DNA of 25,499 nt from Deltaproteobacteria bacterium (GTDB lineage Bacteria; Desulfobacterota; GWC2-55-46). A program made the translations under genes and the position numbers. The notes beneath the pieces are model-generated. The model made no database searches and was not told where the DNA came from. It worked only from the letters and a program-made list of their open reading frames with translations. How positions within the stretch are numbered: position 1 is the stretch's first letter; every line of letters begins with the position of its first letter. The stretch is from contig JACRNN010000070.1 of the NCBI GenBank assembly GCA_016234955.1, positions 1 to 25,499 of the forward strand. Reading direction: 5' to 3'. This document shows, in pieces, positions 1 to 8,416 of the stretch.

Positions 1-1
1 C

Positions 2-358
2 CAGACCTTCATATGCACCCCCTTCCCCGGCTCCCCCATATATGACACCTGCAGGGAGAGCGGGCTTGTAGAGGCGGATTACTTCGACGAGCTTGAAAAG
101 CGCGAGAAGGAAAAGGGCGTGCGCGTCTACACCGACACGCTCCCTCACGACCTTGTGGTGGAGACGCTCAAAGAGTTGGATTTCATGGGCATCAAAAAGG
201 TAAGCATCAAGGACAGGCTTGTCTGGGTGCTATACCATCTGGCCAAGGCAGACCGTGACGCATCCCACCGCGACAGATTCTACATCTTCAAGAGACTCAT
301 CTTCTACTTCACATCTCTGGTCAGGCCTTCTTCGGGCGCGGACTCGAAAAAGGCCTGA
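2..358 (+). CDS. C-terminal end of a probable radical SAM (B12-binding type) protein, partial
   Basis: The reading frame is open from the left edge and ends at TGA 356-358, giving 118 residues of a truncated protein. It begins with a segment reading FICTPFPGSPIYD. That wording is typical of the end of the radical SAM barrel in B12-binding-domain radical SAM enzymes, where a TPFPGTPLYD-like stretch precedes a helical C-terminal tail. The Cys cluster and any cobalamin domain would lie upstream, outside the window. The basic, aromatic tail (positions about 220-350) resembles the C-terminal tail of the radical SAM protein at 2352-3800. A methionine or GTG start inside this frame (for example 119) would cut through the conserved segment, so the gene surely starts outside. 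It probably belongs to the same locus as the + strand genes that follow, although 325 bp separate it from the next one. Family assignment rests on one short motif. Confidence 0.6.
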   Translation, partial: QTFICTPFPGSPIYDTCRESGLVEADYFDELEKREKEKGVRVYTDTLPHDLVVETLKELDFMGIKKVSIKDRLVWVLYHLAKADRDASHRDRFYIFKRLIFYFTSLVRPSSGADSKKA

Positions 359-388
359 CACCATCCAGACGCTTTGACCCGGCCCCTT

Positions 389-455
389 CACGAAGATGCA
401 TCGCGAGCGTATTCCCTATCCGTACGTCTTTGATATGTCGCTTCATGACAACGCA
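389..455 (+). repeat. Degenerate copy of the dispersed ATGCATAGCGAGCG repeat
   Basis: The stretch contains GAAGATGCATCGCGAGCG followed by ATTCCCTATCC and then GATATGTCG. These words occur in the same order in the fuller copies at 24889-24999 and 13162-13236, so this looks like a decayed member of the family. It lies in the 325-bp gap between the first two genes. No convincing gene or promoter was seen elsewhere in that gap. Confidence 0.5.
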
Positions 456-552
456 TCGAGAGCCCGTGGCCGGCGGCATGATTGGCGCGGTAAAGCGGAC
501 GAAGCGAAGCCGGCCGTTTTGCTTTTGCAGGCCGCTGGAAGACTCAACGGGC

Positions 553-580
553 GCCATTGCGGGCTGAGCGAAGCAATCTC
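553..580 (-). repeat. REP-like CATTGCG/AGCGAAGCAATCTC element
   Basis: The + strand reads GCCATTGCGGGC then TGAGCGAAGCAATCTC. This closely resembles a short intergenic repeat of the form CATTGCGAGSGAAGCGAAGCAATC, which I recall being scattered through many environmental bacterial genomes. It differs in sequence from the ATGCATAGCGAGCG family found elsewhere in this window. The orientation given is arbitrary. Confidence 0.45.
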
Positions 581-670
581 ACCTTTGAGTAAATAAACCG
601 GTTAGGGATTGCCAAGCCATAAGGAGTTTAAAAGAGGGCCGGCAAATACACCGGCATACCCTTTGCCGTA

Positions 671-677
671 AAGGAGG
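671..677 (+). promoter_or_regulatory. Ribosome binding site that decides the start of the FAD oxidoreductase
   Basis: AAGGAGG at 671-677 is a near-perfect Shine-Dalgarno site. The first ATG (678) directly abuts it and is too close. The second in-frame ATG (684) lies 6 nt downstream at ideal spacing, so translation should begin at 684. Confidence 0.75.
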
Positions 678-683
678 ATGTAT

Positions 684-2141
684 ATGCACAAGCGTGTCGT
701 AATCCTCGGCGCCGGCCCGGCGGGCCTGAGCGCCGGATGGAAGTTAGCGGAAAAAGGCTGCAAGGTGGAGGTGCTGGAGCTCGACTCACGGGTGGGAGGC
801 CTCTGCAAGAGTTATTACTACAAGGACTATACGTTCGACCTCGGCGGGCACAGGTTCATCAGCAAGGACCCGGAGCTTGTCAACGACATACAGGAGCTGA
901 TGGGCCCGGAGCTCTACGTAAGCCCGCGCAAGAGCGTGGTGAGGCTCAAGGGCAAATACTTCTATTACCCGCTGGCCGGCAAGGACCTCATATCCAAGAT
1001 GAACCCGCTGACCTCGGCCAAGTGCTTCGCCGACTACCTCTACGTCTCCACGAAGAACAGGCTCGTCAGCCCGAAAGAGGTCTCGCTCGAGGATTGGGTC
1101 GTGAACAGGTTCGGCAGGGGGCTCTATGACATATACTTCGGGCCGTATTCGGAAAAGCTCTGGGGCATCCCACCGTCGAAGATCTCAAAGGACTGGGCGG
1201 CGCAGAGGATTTCGCTACTGAACCTGTGGGACGTCTTTTTAAGGCTTCTCGGGAAAAAGAGCAACGCGCCCAAGACCTATGCCACGCGGTTCTACTACCC
1301 GTTAAAGGGCGGGATAGGCAGGATGTGCGACAGGATGGCCGAAAGGATAACCTCGAACGGGGGGTCCATACTCCTGAACGCCGCCGTGACCGGGGTGAAG
1401 ATGAACGGCAAGGGCATCGAAGAGGTCTCATACAGGCAGGACGGCAGGGAGAAGACCATCACCGGGGACGTCTTCATCTCCACGATACCTTTGCCGGAGT
1501 TCGTCAGGTCGATAGAGCCCGCGGTGGGAAGGCGGTACGTAGAGGTGGCGGACTCCATGAAGTTCAGGAGCATCAGGTTCCTCAATATCCTAATAGACAA
1601 GGAGCGCATAAGCGAGAACACGTGGATATATGTCCCGGAGGGCAAGTTCAAGGTCATGAGGATACAGGAGCCGAAGAACTGGAGCCCCAACAACGCGCCG
1701 CCCGGGAAGACCTCCCTCATCCTCGAGATAGCCTGCAACCTCGGCGACGAGATATGGAACGCGGACGAGGACGGGCTCGCCAGGCATTGCTGCGACGAGC
1801 TCAGGCAGCTCGGGCTGCTGAACGGCGAGAAGATAAACCATAAGTTCACAACGAGGGTCGCCCACGCCTACCCGATATATACCCTCGATTACCATAAGAA
1901 GGTGAACACGATATACGAGATCTTCGACGGCGCGAAGAACCTCATCCCCATAGGCCGCCAGGGGCTCTACCGCTACAACAACATGGACCACAGCATAAAG
2001 ATGGGCTTTCTCGCGGCCCGGCACATTACCGACGGGCTGCCAAAGGAGGAGATATTCAAGATAGCGAGCGAAGAAGAGGCGTTCGAGGCGGACGAGGACG
2101 GAAAGGGCAAAAGTCAGCCCGGCCGGCGGGTCGGAGGGTAG
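684..2141 (+). CDS. FAD/NAD(P)-dependent oxidoreductase (protoporphyrinogen oxidase / UDP-galactopyranose mutase-like)
   Basis: This 485-residue flavoprotein starts with a textbook dinucleotide-binding fold: VVILGAGPAGLSAGWKLAEKG at residues 5-25, an acidic ELD at the end of the second strand, then RVGGLCKSY. The phrase DLGGHRFISKDPE matches the substrate/FAD region of the amine oxidase, protoporphyrinogen oxidase and UDP-galactopyranose mutase superfamily. The C-terminus has an FAD-contact segment, GRQGLYRYNNMDHSIKMG, of the kind that closes the FAD site in these enzymes. Such proteins are common in polysaccharide and lipid gene clusters, where most have no assigned substrate. Start 684 is set by the AAGGAGG at 671. 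It is followed after 210 bp by a B12-type radical SAM enzyme on the same strand. The flavoprotein superfamily is secure; the reaction is unknown. The acidic, low-complexity tail after about residue 455 looks non-catalytic. Confidence 0.85.
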   Translation: MHKRVVILGAGPAGLSAGWKLAEKGCKVEVLELDSRVGGLCKSYYYKDYTFDLGGHRFISKDPELVNDIQELMGPELYVSPRKSVVRLKGKYFYYPLAGKDLISKMNPLTSAKCFADYLYVSTKNRLVSPKEVSLEDWVVNRFGRGLYDIYFGPYSEKLWGIPPSKISKDWAAQRISLLNLWDVFLRLLGKKSNAPKTYATRFYYPLKGGIGRMCDRMAERITSNGGSILLNAAVTGVKMNGKGIEEVSYRQDGREKTITGDVFISTIPLPEFVRSIEPAVGRRYVEVADSMKFRSIRFLNILIDKERISENTWIYVPEGKFKVMRIQEPKNWSPNNAPPGKTSLILEIACNLGDEIWNADEDGLARHCCDELRQLGLLNGEKINHKFTTRVAHAYPIYTLDYHKKVNTIYEIFDGAKNLIPIGRQGLYRYNNMDHSIKMGFLAARHITDGLPKEEIFKIASEEEAFEADEDGKGKSQPGRRVGG

Positions 2142-2351
2142 AGTGGAGGGATGGAGTGAATGAGGGAGTGCGGAGAAGTGGGGGAAGAGGCGGCGTGGAG
2201 AGAAGAGAGGTGGGGGGAGATTTGGCGATGGGATGGGTTGAAAATGCACAGCGAGCCGGTCCGCGGCCTGGGATTTTTGAGCAGCCTGTCAGGACGGGAC
2301 ACAGCAAGGAGAGAGGTCTTGGACCGACAAAACAATACGGAGGAATAATAG
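2142..2351 (+). other. Purine/G-rich spacer with repeat remnants
   Basis: Bases 2142-2240 are strongly purine-biased on the + strand, with many GGG/GGGGG runs separated by A and T, and have no credible coding signal. Bases 2243-2290 carry a weak relative of the dispersed repeat (AAATGCACAGCGAGC) and a TTTTTGAGCAGCCTGTC stretch related to the TTTTTCAGCRGCCTG repeat at 18731 and 23938. A GGAGG at 2339-2343 serves the next gene. The short open frames here look like chance frames in G-rich DNA. Confidence 0.5.
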
Positions 2352-3800
2352 ATGAAGATCAGCATAATAAGCCCGAACTTTTCAAGCGATGTCTCTGTCG
2401 TCGACATAGGCATGACCTATCTGGCCACCTACATCAACGAAAGGACGGTCCATAAGGCGAACATCGTCGACTTCACATACCACAGGGGGGACTGGCAGAA
2501 GCACTTGAAAAAGAACATGGAGGCGTTCAACCCTGACGTCATAGGCATATCAACGGTATCCATGTTCATGCAGTACACTAAGAAGATAGCCAGGGAGATA
2601 AAGGAGAAGTACAAGCTCCCGATAATCCTCGGCGGCTACCACCCGACGCTCTGCCCCGAGGACGCCATCACCCCCGAGGAGGTCGACGCGATATGCATCG
2701 GCGACGGGGAGTACGTGGTGAGCGAATACCTCGACGCGCTCCGCGGCAAGGGCGGCATGGAGGGTATTAAGGGCCTCTGGTACAAGGAGCACGGCGCGGT
2801 CCGCAAAAATCAGCTCCGCGAGCTGATCCAGGACGTGGACAGCCTCCCCATACCGAATTACGACCTCTGGGAAGACCTCGACAAGTTCATATTCTACAAC
2901 GGGGTCATCTATTTCATAGGCACGAGGGGGTGCCCGTTCCCGTGCACCTACTGCTCGGAGTTCCCGATGAGGGACGCGGTGCCGGGAAAGCACTTCAGGG
3001 TCAGGAACCCGAGGGAGTACGCCAGGGAGATGAAGCAGCAGTGGGAGAAGTACAGGGGCATGGGGATGAAGGTCGCCCACACCTTCGACCCGGTCTTTAC
3101 GATAAACAAGGACTGGGTGAGGGACTTCTGCGACGAGTACATAAAGATAGGACTGTCAAAGGAGCTGCCGTTCTCCTGCTTTACGAGGGCCGATACCATA
3201 GACGAGGAGAAGATAGAGATGCTGGCGAAGGCGAACCTCAAGGTGGCCAGGGTAGGGATAGAGGCCGGCAACGAGCGGATAAGGAAAGAGGTCTATGAGA
3301 AGAACATCCCCACGGAGCAGTACCGCAAGGTCTTCAAGCTCCTCCATGACAAGGGCATAGCCGTTACCGGTTACAACATACTCGGAGGCCCCGGCGAGAC
3401 GATAGATACGATGCGCGAGACATTCAACCTCGTAAAGGAGTTGAAGGTCGACAGGCCCATATTCTTCACCTACAGGCCTCTGCCGAAGACAAAGGGCGCC
3501 CAGCAGGTCGTCGAACTCGGCGGCAAGATAGACAGCAAGATGTGGGAGAAGATAGACAGCCTCCACCAGCTCTCGAACGTCTATACCCAATCCCTCACGC
3601 CCCGGCAGATAATGTGGTTCAGGCGCAGGTGCCTCTTCTACTTCATGACCAGGCGCACGCTCAAGCTCATCAAGGAGCAGAAGCTGTCGTTCTTCTCCAA
3701 CTTCGCCAAATACCTCGTCAAAGGCGTGCGCGACGGCATCCACCCCCAGTACGTGGTCGGTTACTTTTTCGTCAGCGGAGGCAAGAACGTAATCTCATAA
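2352..3800 (+). CDS. B12-binding-domain radical SAM protein
   Basis: This 482-residue protein has the two-domain layout of class B-like radical SAM enzymes. Residues 1-130 form a cobalamin-binding-type Rossmann domain: an MKISIISPNF strand, then NPDVIGISTVS, IILGGYHPTL and IGDGEYVV, which are typical of this family. The DxHxxG cobalamin ligand motif is absent, as is common in these enzymes. The radical SAM barrel follows with the 4Fe-4S motif CPFPCTYC (Cys194, Cys198, Cys201) and a downstream GIEAGNERIRKEV segment. NILGGPGET marks the end of the barrel, and a basic helical tail follows. Known relatives methylate unactivated carbons or rearrange lipids, tetrapyrroles and natural products. GGAGG lies 8 nt before the ATG. 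The neighbouring flavoprotein, SPASM enzyme and YfhO-like protein suggest a role in a surface lipid or glycan pathway. The substrate cannot be read from the sequence. Confidence 0.88.
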   Translation: MKISIISPNFSSDVSVVDIGMTYLATYINERTVHKANIVDFTYHRGDWQKHLKKNMEAFNPDVIGISTVSMFMQYTKKIAREIKEKYKLPIILGGYHPTLCPEDAITPEEVDAICIGDGEYVVSEYLDALRGKGGMEGIKGLWYKEHGAVRKNQLRELIQDVDSLPIPNYDLWEDLDKFIFYNGVIYFIGTRGCPFPCTYCSEFPMRDAVPGKHFRVRNPREYAREMKQQWEKYRGMGMKVAHTFDPVFTINKDWVRDFCDEYIKIGLSKELPFSCFTRADTIDEEKIEMLAKANLKVARVGIEAGNERIRKEVYEKNIPTEQYRKVFKLLHDKGIAVTGYNILGGPGETIDTMRETFNLVKELKVDRPIFFTYRPLPKTKGAQQVVELGGKIDSKMWEKIDSLHQLSNVYTQSLTPRQIMWFRRRCLFYFMTRRTLKLIKEQKLSFFSNFAKYLVKGVRDGIHPQYVVGYFFVSGGKNVIS

Positions 3801-3805
3801 CGGTC

Positions 3806-3992
3806 GATATGTAAGGAAACAATTTCTATTCGCTCGCTTGACCCCGCAGCAAGGCTCGCGGGGAATGCGCTCGCTATGCATATTCACGGGGCGGGCCGTT
3901 TTGAGAGCGGAGGGCCGCAGACGTTCACTCTCCTGCAATGCACGGCGGGCGCGTTGCCCGCAGGTTTGGCTCATGGGAGCTTCAATCATTCC
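3806..3992 (-). repeat. Dispersed repeat, full copy (3806-3885) plus partial copy (about 3936-3992)
   Basis: Read on the - strand, 3881 to 3806 gives ATGCATAGCGAGCG, a GC-rich hairpin core, GCGGGGTCAAGCGAGCG, AATAGAAAT, then CCTTACATATCGAC. This is the same order of words as the copy at 24889-24999. A second, + oriented fragment at 3936-3992 has ATGCACGGCGGGCGCG, TTGCCCGCAG and GGGAGCTTCAATC, resembling the second (hairpin) module of the family. Together the two fill the gap between the two radical SAM genes. The ATG at 3938 lies inside the repeat and is not a credible translation start. Confidence 0.7.
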
Positions 3993-4009
3993 AATATGGA
4001 TATACGTAT

Positions 4010-5140
4010 ATGCTAAAAGAGAAGATAAAACTGCTGAAGTCGGTCATCAGGAAAGACTCCCCGTTATATGTCCAGTTCGCCGTAAGCAAGAGGTGCGACC
4101 TTAAATGCAGGATGTGTCAGGCCGTGGAGTCGAGGAAGCACGAGCGCGAGCTTGCGTTGCCGGAGATAGAGAGGCTCGCGGATATCCTCGCCGAGCTCAA
4201 TACGGGGGTTCTCGTCCTTACCGGCGGGGAGCCTCTCCTGAGGAAAGACCTCCCGGAGATAGTGGAGGCCTTCACCAAAAGGGGCATAAGCGCGAGGCTG
4301 CAGACAAACGCCACGCTCGCCACCGACAGGAGGGTCGAGGCCCTCGTCGCGGCCGGGCTCAAGGAGGTCACCGTCTCGCTCGATACCCTCGACCCCGAGA
4401 AGCAGGACTATATCAACAACAGCGAAGGCTCCTGGATGAGGATCATAAGGGGCCTGTCCGTCTTTTCAAGGCACCTCCCTCAGAAGGGCAATATGTCGGG
4501 GATAAACATAGTCGTCTCAAGGCGCAACCTGACCGAGATACCAAGGCTTATAAGGTTCACCACCGCCATCGGCTTTTACGCGTCCCTGATACCGGTCCAC
4601 CTCTCCGGCAACGGCGCCGCCGACAGGGACCCGGATTTCATAGTCAGGACGAACTCGCCGGGGTTCGCCTTCGCGCGCGAGGAGTTCCCCGCCATAGACT
4701 CGGTCTACGACGCGGTCATAAAGATGAAGAAGGAAGGGTACCTCGTCTACAACTCATACAGGTTCCTGAGGGAGACGCCGGACTTCCTGAAGCACAGTAA
4801 GATACACTGGAAGTGCGACAGTCCCACGCTCTACTTCTCGATAAGCCCCGAGGGGAAGTTCCTCCCGTGCGTTGATATCAAGACGGACAGGTCGGTCTTC
4901 AGCCCCGGGTTTATCGACCTCTACAGGTCGGATGAGTTCGTGGGCGAGATACGGGATATAGTCAGGAAGTGCAAGGGGTGCATGTACGCGTGCTGGCCTG
5001 AGATAACCTATCTCTGCAGGGACCCGTTCGTCTTTTCAGAGCGGATGCTGATGGGGATCAAGGCGGGCAGGTTTGAGAGGAGGCCGATGACCAGGGAAGA
5101 GATGCTGGATCTGGCCAGGGAGATAGGGAACAGTGCGTGA
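4010..5140 (+). CDS. Radical SAM/SPASM-domain protein
   Basis: This 376-residue protein has the radical SAM motif CDLKCRMC (Cys29, Cys33, Cys36) close to the N-terminus, then LTGGEPLLRKD and LQTNATL, which are classic SAM-binding segments of PqqE/MoaA-like enzymes. The C-terminal third holds six more cysteines (about 269, 287, 321, 324, 328, 336) in a SPASM/twitch arrangement that would bind auxiliary Fe-S clusters, with FSISPEGKFLPC as the usual lead-in. SPASM enzymes modify peptides, sugars or nucleosides and are frequent in surface-polysaccharide loci. Starts upstream of 4010 (for example 3938) would be encoded by the repeat, so ATG 4010 is chosen, although no strong Shine-Dalgarno is visible. 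The gene overlaps the next by 8 bp, which implies translational coupling with the YfhO-like protein. Confidence 0.86.
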   Translation: MLKEKIKLLKSVIRKDSPLYVQFAVSKRCDLKCRMCQAVESRKHERELALPEIERLADILAELNTGVLVLTGGEPLLRKDLPEIVEAFTKRGISARLQTNATLATDRRVEALVAAGLKEVTVSLDTLDPEKQDYINNSEGSWMRIIRGLSVFSRHLPQKGNMSGINIVVSRRNLTEIPRLIRFTTAIGFYASLIPVHLSGNGAADRDPDFIVRTNSPGFAFAREEFPAIDSVYDAVIKMKKEGYLVYNSYRFLRETPDFLKHSKIHWKCDSPTLYFSISPEGKFLPCVDIKTDRSVFSPGFIDLYRSDEFVGEIRDIVRKCKGCMYACWPEITYLCRDPFVFSERMLMGIKAGRFERRPMTREEMLDLAREIGNSA

Positions 5141-8100
5141 GAAAGCCGGCGATGTGAGGTCTTTTCTCGACAGCAGGTGGATGCCCTTAGCCGTCATCGC
5201 GGCGGCCCTGCTGCTCCTGACCGGCAGATACCTGCTCTACGGGGTTCCGCACGAATACCTCACGGGCGAGTACAAGGGCACCTTCGAGGGCGACTACGAC
5301 TTCACCCTGGAGCTTGTCCGGTCGGCAAGGGAGTGGGGCAGGCTCCCGCTCTGGAGCGCGACCTATTCAGGCCCAATAGCGGTATTCGCGTCCAACTTCC
5401 ACGTCTTTGAACAGGCGCTTCTCTACCCGTTGACCCGCAACCTGGCCCTCTCGATAAAGATACTACAGGCGGCCCAGCTCCTCGTGGCCGGCCTCGGCAT
5501 GTACTGCCTCTCCCGCTATCTCTGGAAGGACAGGGCGGCGGCGGCGTTCTCGGCCCTGCTCTACATGTTCACGCCTTTTTATATCGGCCACCTCCTGAGC
5601 TACCTCCATTATACGGGGGTATATCTGCTCGCCCCGTTCGTCTATCTCCTGATACTGAAGGCCGTCAGGGAACGGAGTCTCTATCATGCCTTTTTTTTGA
5701 GCCTCGTCGCCGCGTACTCGCTGCTCGCCCACCCTCAGAACGTCTTCATAGGCGGGATATTCTACGGTCTCTTCTTCGCCCTCGTATTCGCGCACGGGGC
5801 CTTCGAGAGCGCGAGGGAAGGCGATCTCAGGGTGTTCCTTAAAAAGATCGTCTCCATGGCGGCCCTTACGGCAACGGTCGTATTCCTGCTTTCGGCCTTT
5901 ATAACCATACCGACGCTCATCGACAACTACCCGTATCTGAGGACGTCGTGGGTGAAGGGGGCCGGGGCGCTCGTGAAGGTCGACACCGGCCATATAGGCT
6001 CGCACTCGGAATCGTTCCTCGCTTCCGTAACGCTCCAGCACTGGCCGTGGCTTGAGGCCCCGCTCAAGGGCGGCGAATACCCACCGTGGGGGTATATGGC
6101 GGTATACATGATGCCGTTCGTGCTCGCTTCGCTCTCGCTCCTCCTGGAGTTCAACTGGGTCACGTTCGTGTTCGTCTTCATGACACTCTTATCCGTCCAG
6201 ATAGCCCGCGGCATCCACGGACAACCGGACCTTTTTTCCCTGGCCTCGAAATACATACCCTTCTTCGGCATGTCAAGGACCCCGTACGCGTATATTAACA
6301 GCTCGATACTCGTATTCTGCCTCCTGTCCTCCGTCTCCTTCGCCTGGCTCTCCGCCAGGTTCTCGGATGCGCTTTTTAGAGCGGGAAAAACAATGGGCGG
6401 GACAGGCGCGAGGTGGCTCCTCCTGCTGGCCCTCATAGCGCCGTACCTCGTTGCCGCGAGGTATTACGGGAACTACTACAACTGGACCTTCATATCGGCG
6501 AGAGAGCCGGAGTACCTCTCAAAGGTCTGGAAGTGGATGGACGCGAACAACGGCTCCGGGGGCAGGGTCATAGAGACCTGCGGCATACCGACGGCCATGA
6601 TCCTCGGGCAGAGGATGCTCCCGAACCAGGTGGACCTCCTGGAGAGGTACCACAGGAAGGAGTACCTCGGGAGGTATCTCGCGCTCTTCGGCTTCAGATA
6701 CGTGATAACCCCGTCCCTCCATTCCCAGAGGCACCGCACGTTCGATAAGAAGGGCTACATGGTCCCCTCGGTCTTCGACAGGGGGGAGAGCATGGAGGAG
6801 TATTACTCCGCGCTCACCACCGAATATTACCACATCTACCAGAGGCTCAAGGACGACCCCGGCTTCACACTCCATACGGCCGGCACAAGGGACGTGGCGA
6901 TATTCGAGAACAGGAGCGCCTTCCCGGACTACGAGATATACCAGGCGCGTCCCGTGATGGTGCTCGGCGGGACCGAGGGCTACGACCTCATGAGCCTCGA
7001 CAGGTACTCGGAAAAGGGCTTGAGGGTGGCCCCGGTCTTCATCGCGCAATCCGGGAACCTTAAAATGCTCAACGAGATAAAGGGCGCCTCAGGCGACCTC
7101 GTCCTCCACGACACCGACGGCCTCGATATGTTCATGCTCCTTGGGAAGCAGGGTTTGATAACGTTCCAGCCGGCGCCGAAAGACCCGCACAACTGGAGTC
7201 TCGCCATCAATTCCTACGGCATCCAGCAGCCGTTCCCGCAACAGGACCACTCGATAGGGAACTCGCTGGACGGCGAGATGACGTTTGCCGATTACGCGGT
7301 CACATCGAGGACCAGAGGGAGTTCGCTTGAAGGACGATTCACGATAAAAGATACAGGCCCCTACAGGGTGTTGCTCAGGGCCTACGGCGGCAAGGAGAAC
7401 GCGAACCTCTCCTGGTCGATCGACGGCAGGATAAAGGGCACGGCGGACAACTCGGCCCGCCCGGGTTTTGCGTGGGTCGGTCTCTGGGAGGGGGAGTTGA
7501 GGGCGGGGGCGCACAGGATAGAGATAATCGTGGCCGACGACAAGCCGGTATCCATAGACTCGATAGCGATAGGCAACCCGGAGCTGATAGATATGGGCGC
7601 GGCCACCTCGCTCGCCGGGTTCAGCGAGGACTCGATAACATATATCATCAATTACAGGAAGTTCCTGCTCAACGGCAAAATGGCGTCAACGCGCTTCACC
7701 TCCGGCTCCGGCGGCGCATATACCCCGGCGATAAGGCTCGGCAGGTTCCGCCCAATCGACGGCAACGGGGCTGTCAGGGTCTTTCTGGACGGGAAGCGGG
7801 CCGGGGAGATACCATATTCCGAGCTTACAGGCACGGCGCGGGAGTACCGCCTCCGGGAGATTCTGTTGTCTCCGGGCGAGCACACCGTCAGGCTCGAAGG
7901 GCTGGAAAACGGCCTCTACTTCGACCTCTTTGCGTTGGAGGGGCGGGCAGGAGCGCCTATGGCGGGCGGGGGATTGAGGTACGAAAAGACGGGCCCTTCC
8001 TCATACCTCTTCGAGGTCCCGGCCGACGGGCCCCGGTTCGTGGTATTCAACGAAACCAACTACCCGGGATGGAAGATGGACATAGACGGTGTAAAGTCCA

Positions 8101-8285
8101 CGCCCGTCATCACGAACATGTTCATGAACGGTTTTATCCTGCCGGACGGCGCACCCGCGCCCGGGGCTACGGCGCGCGTATATTACGCGAACCGCGCGCA
8201 GATATTCGGGGTGGCGGTCTCTATTGCTACCTTCTTTACGGTAGTGGTTTCCATAGTGGTCCTGGGCCGTAGGAAAAAGGGATGA
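5133..8285 (+). CDS. YfhO-like large multi-spanning membrane protein (putative glycosyltransferase-type)
   Basis: This 1050-residue protein starts at GTG 5133, inside the end of the preceding gene. TM1 is near residues 17-37. An extracytoplasmic loop carrying the acidic EGDYDFTLE follows, as in GT-C-fold glycosyltransferases. More hydrophobic segments continue to about residue 455, including one reading WLLLLALIAPYLVAARY. A long hydrophilic part (about 455-1020) contains beta-rich, carbohydrate-binding-like repeats (two segments with SIDG/FLDG and RIEI/TVRLEGL wording). It then has FVVFNETNYPGWKMDIDG, a signature of the end of YfhO-family proteins. A last TM segment lies near 1023-1045, with a basic tail RRKKG. 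YfhO relatives add sugars to cell-wall polymers in Gram-positives; the donor and acceptor here are unknown. The coupling to a SPASM enzyme is notable. An alternative GTG start at 5154 is possible. Confidence 0.75.
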   Translation: MREKAGDVRSFLDSRWMPLAVIAAALLLLTGRYLLYGVPHEYLTGEYKGTFEGDYDFTLELVRSAREWGRLPLWSATYSGPIAVFASNFHVFEQALLYPLTRNLALSIKILQAAQLLVAGLGMYCLSRYLWKDRAAAAFSALLYMFTPFYIGHLLSYLHYTGVYLLAPFVYLLILKAVRERSLYHAFFLSLVAAYSLLAHPQNVFIGGIFYGLFFALVFAHGAFESAREGDLRVFLKKIVSMAALTATVVFLLSAFITIPTLIDNYPYLRTSWVKGAGALVKVDTGHIGSHSESFLASVTLQHWPWLEAPLKGGEYPPWGYMAVYMMPFVLASLSLLLEFNWVTFVFVFMTLLSVQIARGIHGQPDLFSLASKYIPFFGMSRTPYAYINSSILVFCLLSSVSFAWLSARFSDALFRAGKTMGGTGARWLLLLALIAPYLVAARYYGNYYNWTFISAREPEYLSKVWKWMDANNGSGGRVIETCGIPTAMILGQRMLPNQVDLLERYHRKEYLGRYLALFGFRYVITPSLHSQRHRTFDKKGYMVPSVFDRGESMEEYYSALTTEYYHIYQRLKDDPGFTLHTAGTRDVAIFENRSAFPDYEIYQARPVMVLGGTEGYDLMSLDRYSEKGLRVAPVFIAQSGNLKMLNEIKGASGDLVLHDTDGLDMFMLLGKQGLITFQPAPKDPHNWSLAINSYGIQQPFPQQDHSIGNSLDGEMTFADYAVTSRTRGSSLEGRFTIKDTGPYRVLLRAYGGKENANLSWSIDGRIKGTADNSARPGFAWVGLWEGELRAGAHRIEIIVADDKPVSIDSIAIGNPELIDMGAATSLAGFSEDSITYIINYRKFLLNGKMASTRFTSGSGGAYTPAIRLGRFRPIDGNGAVRVFLDGKRAGEIPYSELTGTAREYRLREILLSPGEHTVRLEGLENGLYFDLFALEGRAGAPMAGGGLRYEKTGPSSYLFEVPADGPRFVVFNETNYPGWKMDIDGVKSTPVITNMFMNGFILPDGAPAPGATARVYYANRAQIFGVAVSIATFFTVVVSIVVLGRRKKG

Positions 8286-8298
8286 ACCGCTCATTTGC

Positions 8299-8326
8299 TT
8301 GACAGAGGGGAAAAGGTTGTTAAAAT
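8299..8326 (+). promoter_or_regulatory. Candidate sigma70-type promoter upstream of the DUF488 gene
   Basis: TTGACA at 8299-8304 and TAAAAT at 8321-8326 are separated by 16 bp in the short gap after the YfhO-like gene. The predicted transcript would have a leader of about 80 nt before ATG 8417. It suggests that transcription restarts here instead of reading through from upstream. Confidence 0.5.
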
Positions 8327-8416
8327 AACCGTAGCTCGACCTTATGGGGACAGTCAGCGAAGGATACGCGCTGTATTGTTTTTTCATCATCCTCACCATG
8401 ATACGCCGTCAAACAG

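Noticed and set aside
321..596. Opposing open frames of 60-80 codons in the gap after the first gene
   Set aside because: They overlap each other on both strands, cover a decayed repeat and a REP-like element, and have no recognisable motif or ribosome binding site.
3938..4009. N-terminal extension of the SPASM radical SAM protein
   Set aside because: It is encoded by a dispersed repeat fragment, and family homology begins at 4010.
5463..8399. Long open frames in other frames within the YfhO-like gene
   Set aside because: They are shadows of GC-rich coding DNA; their translations are Arg/Pro-rich with no family features.
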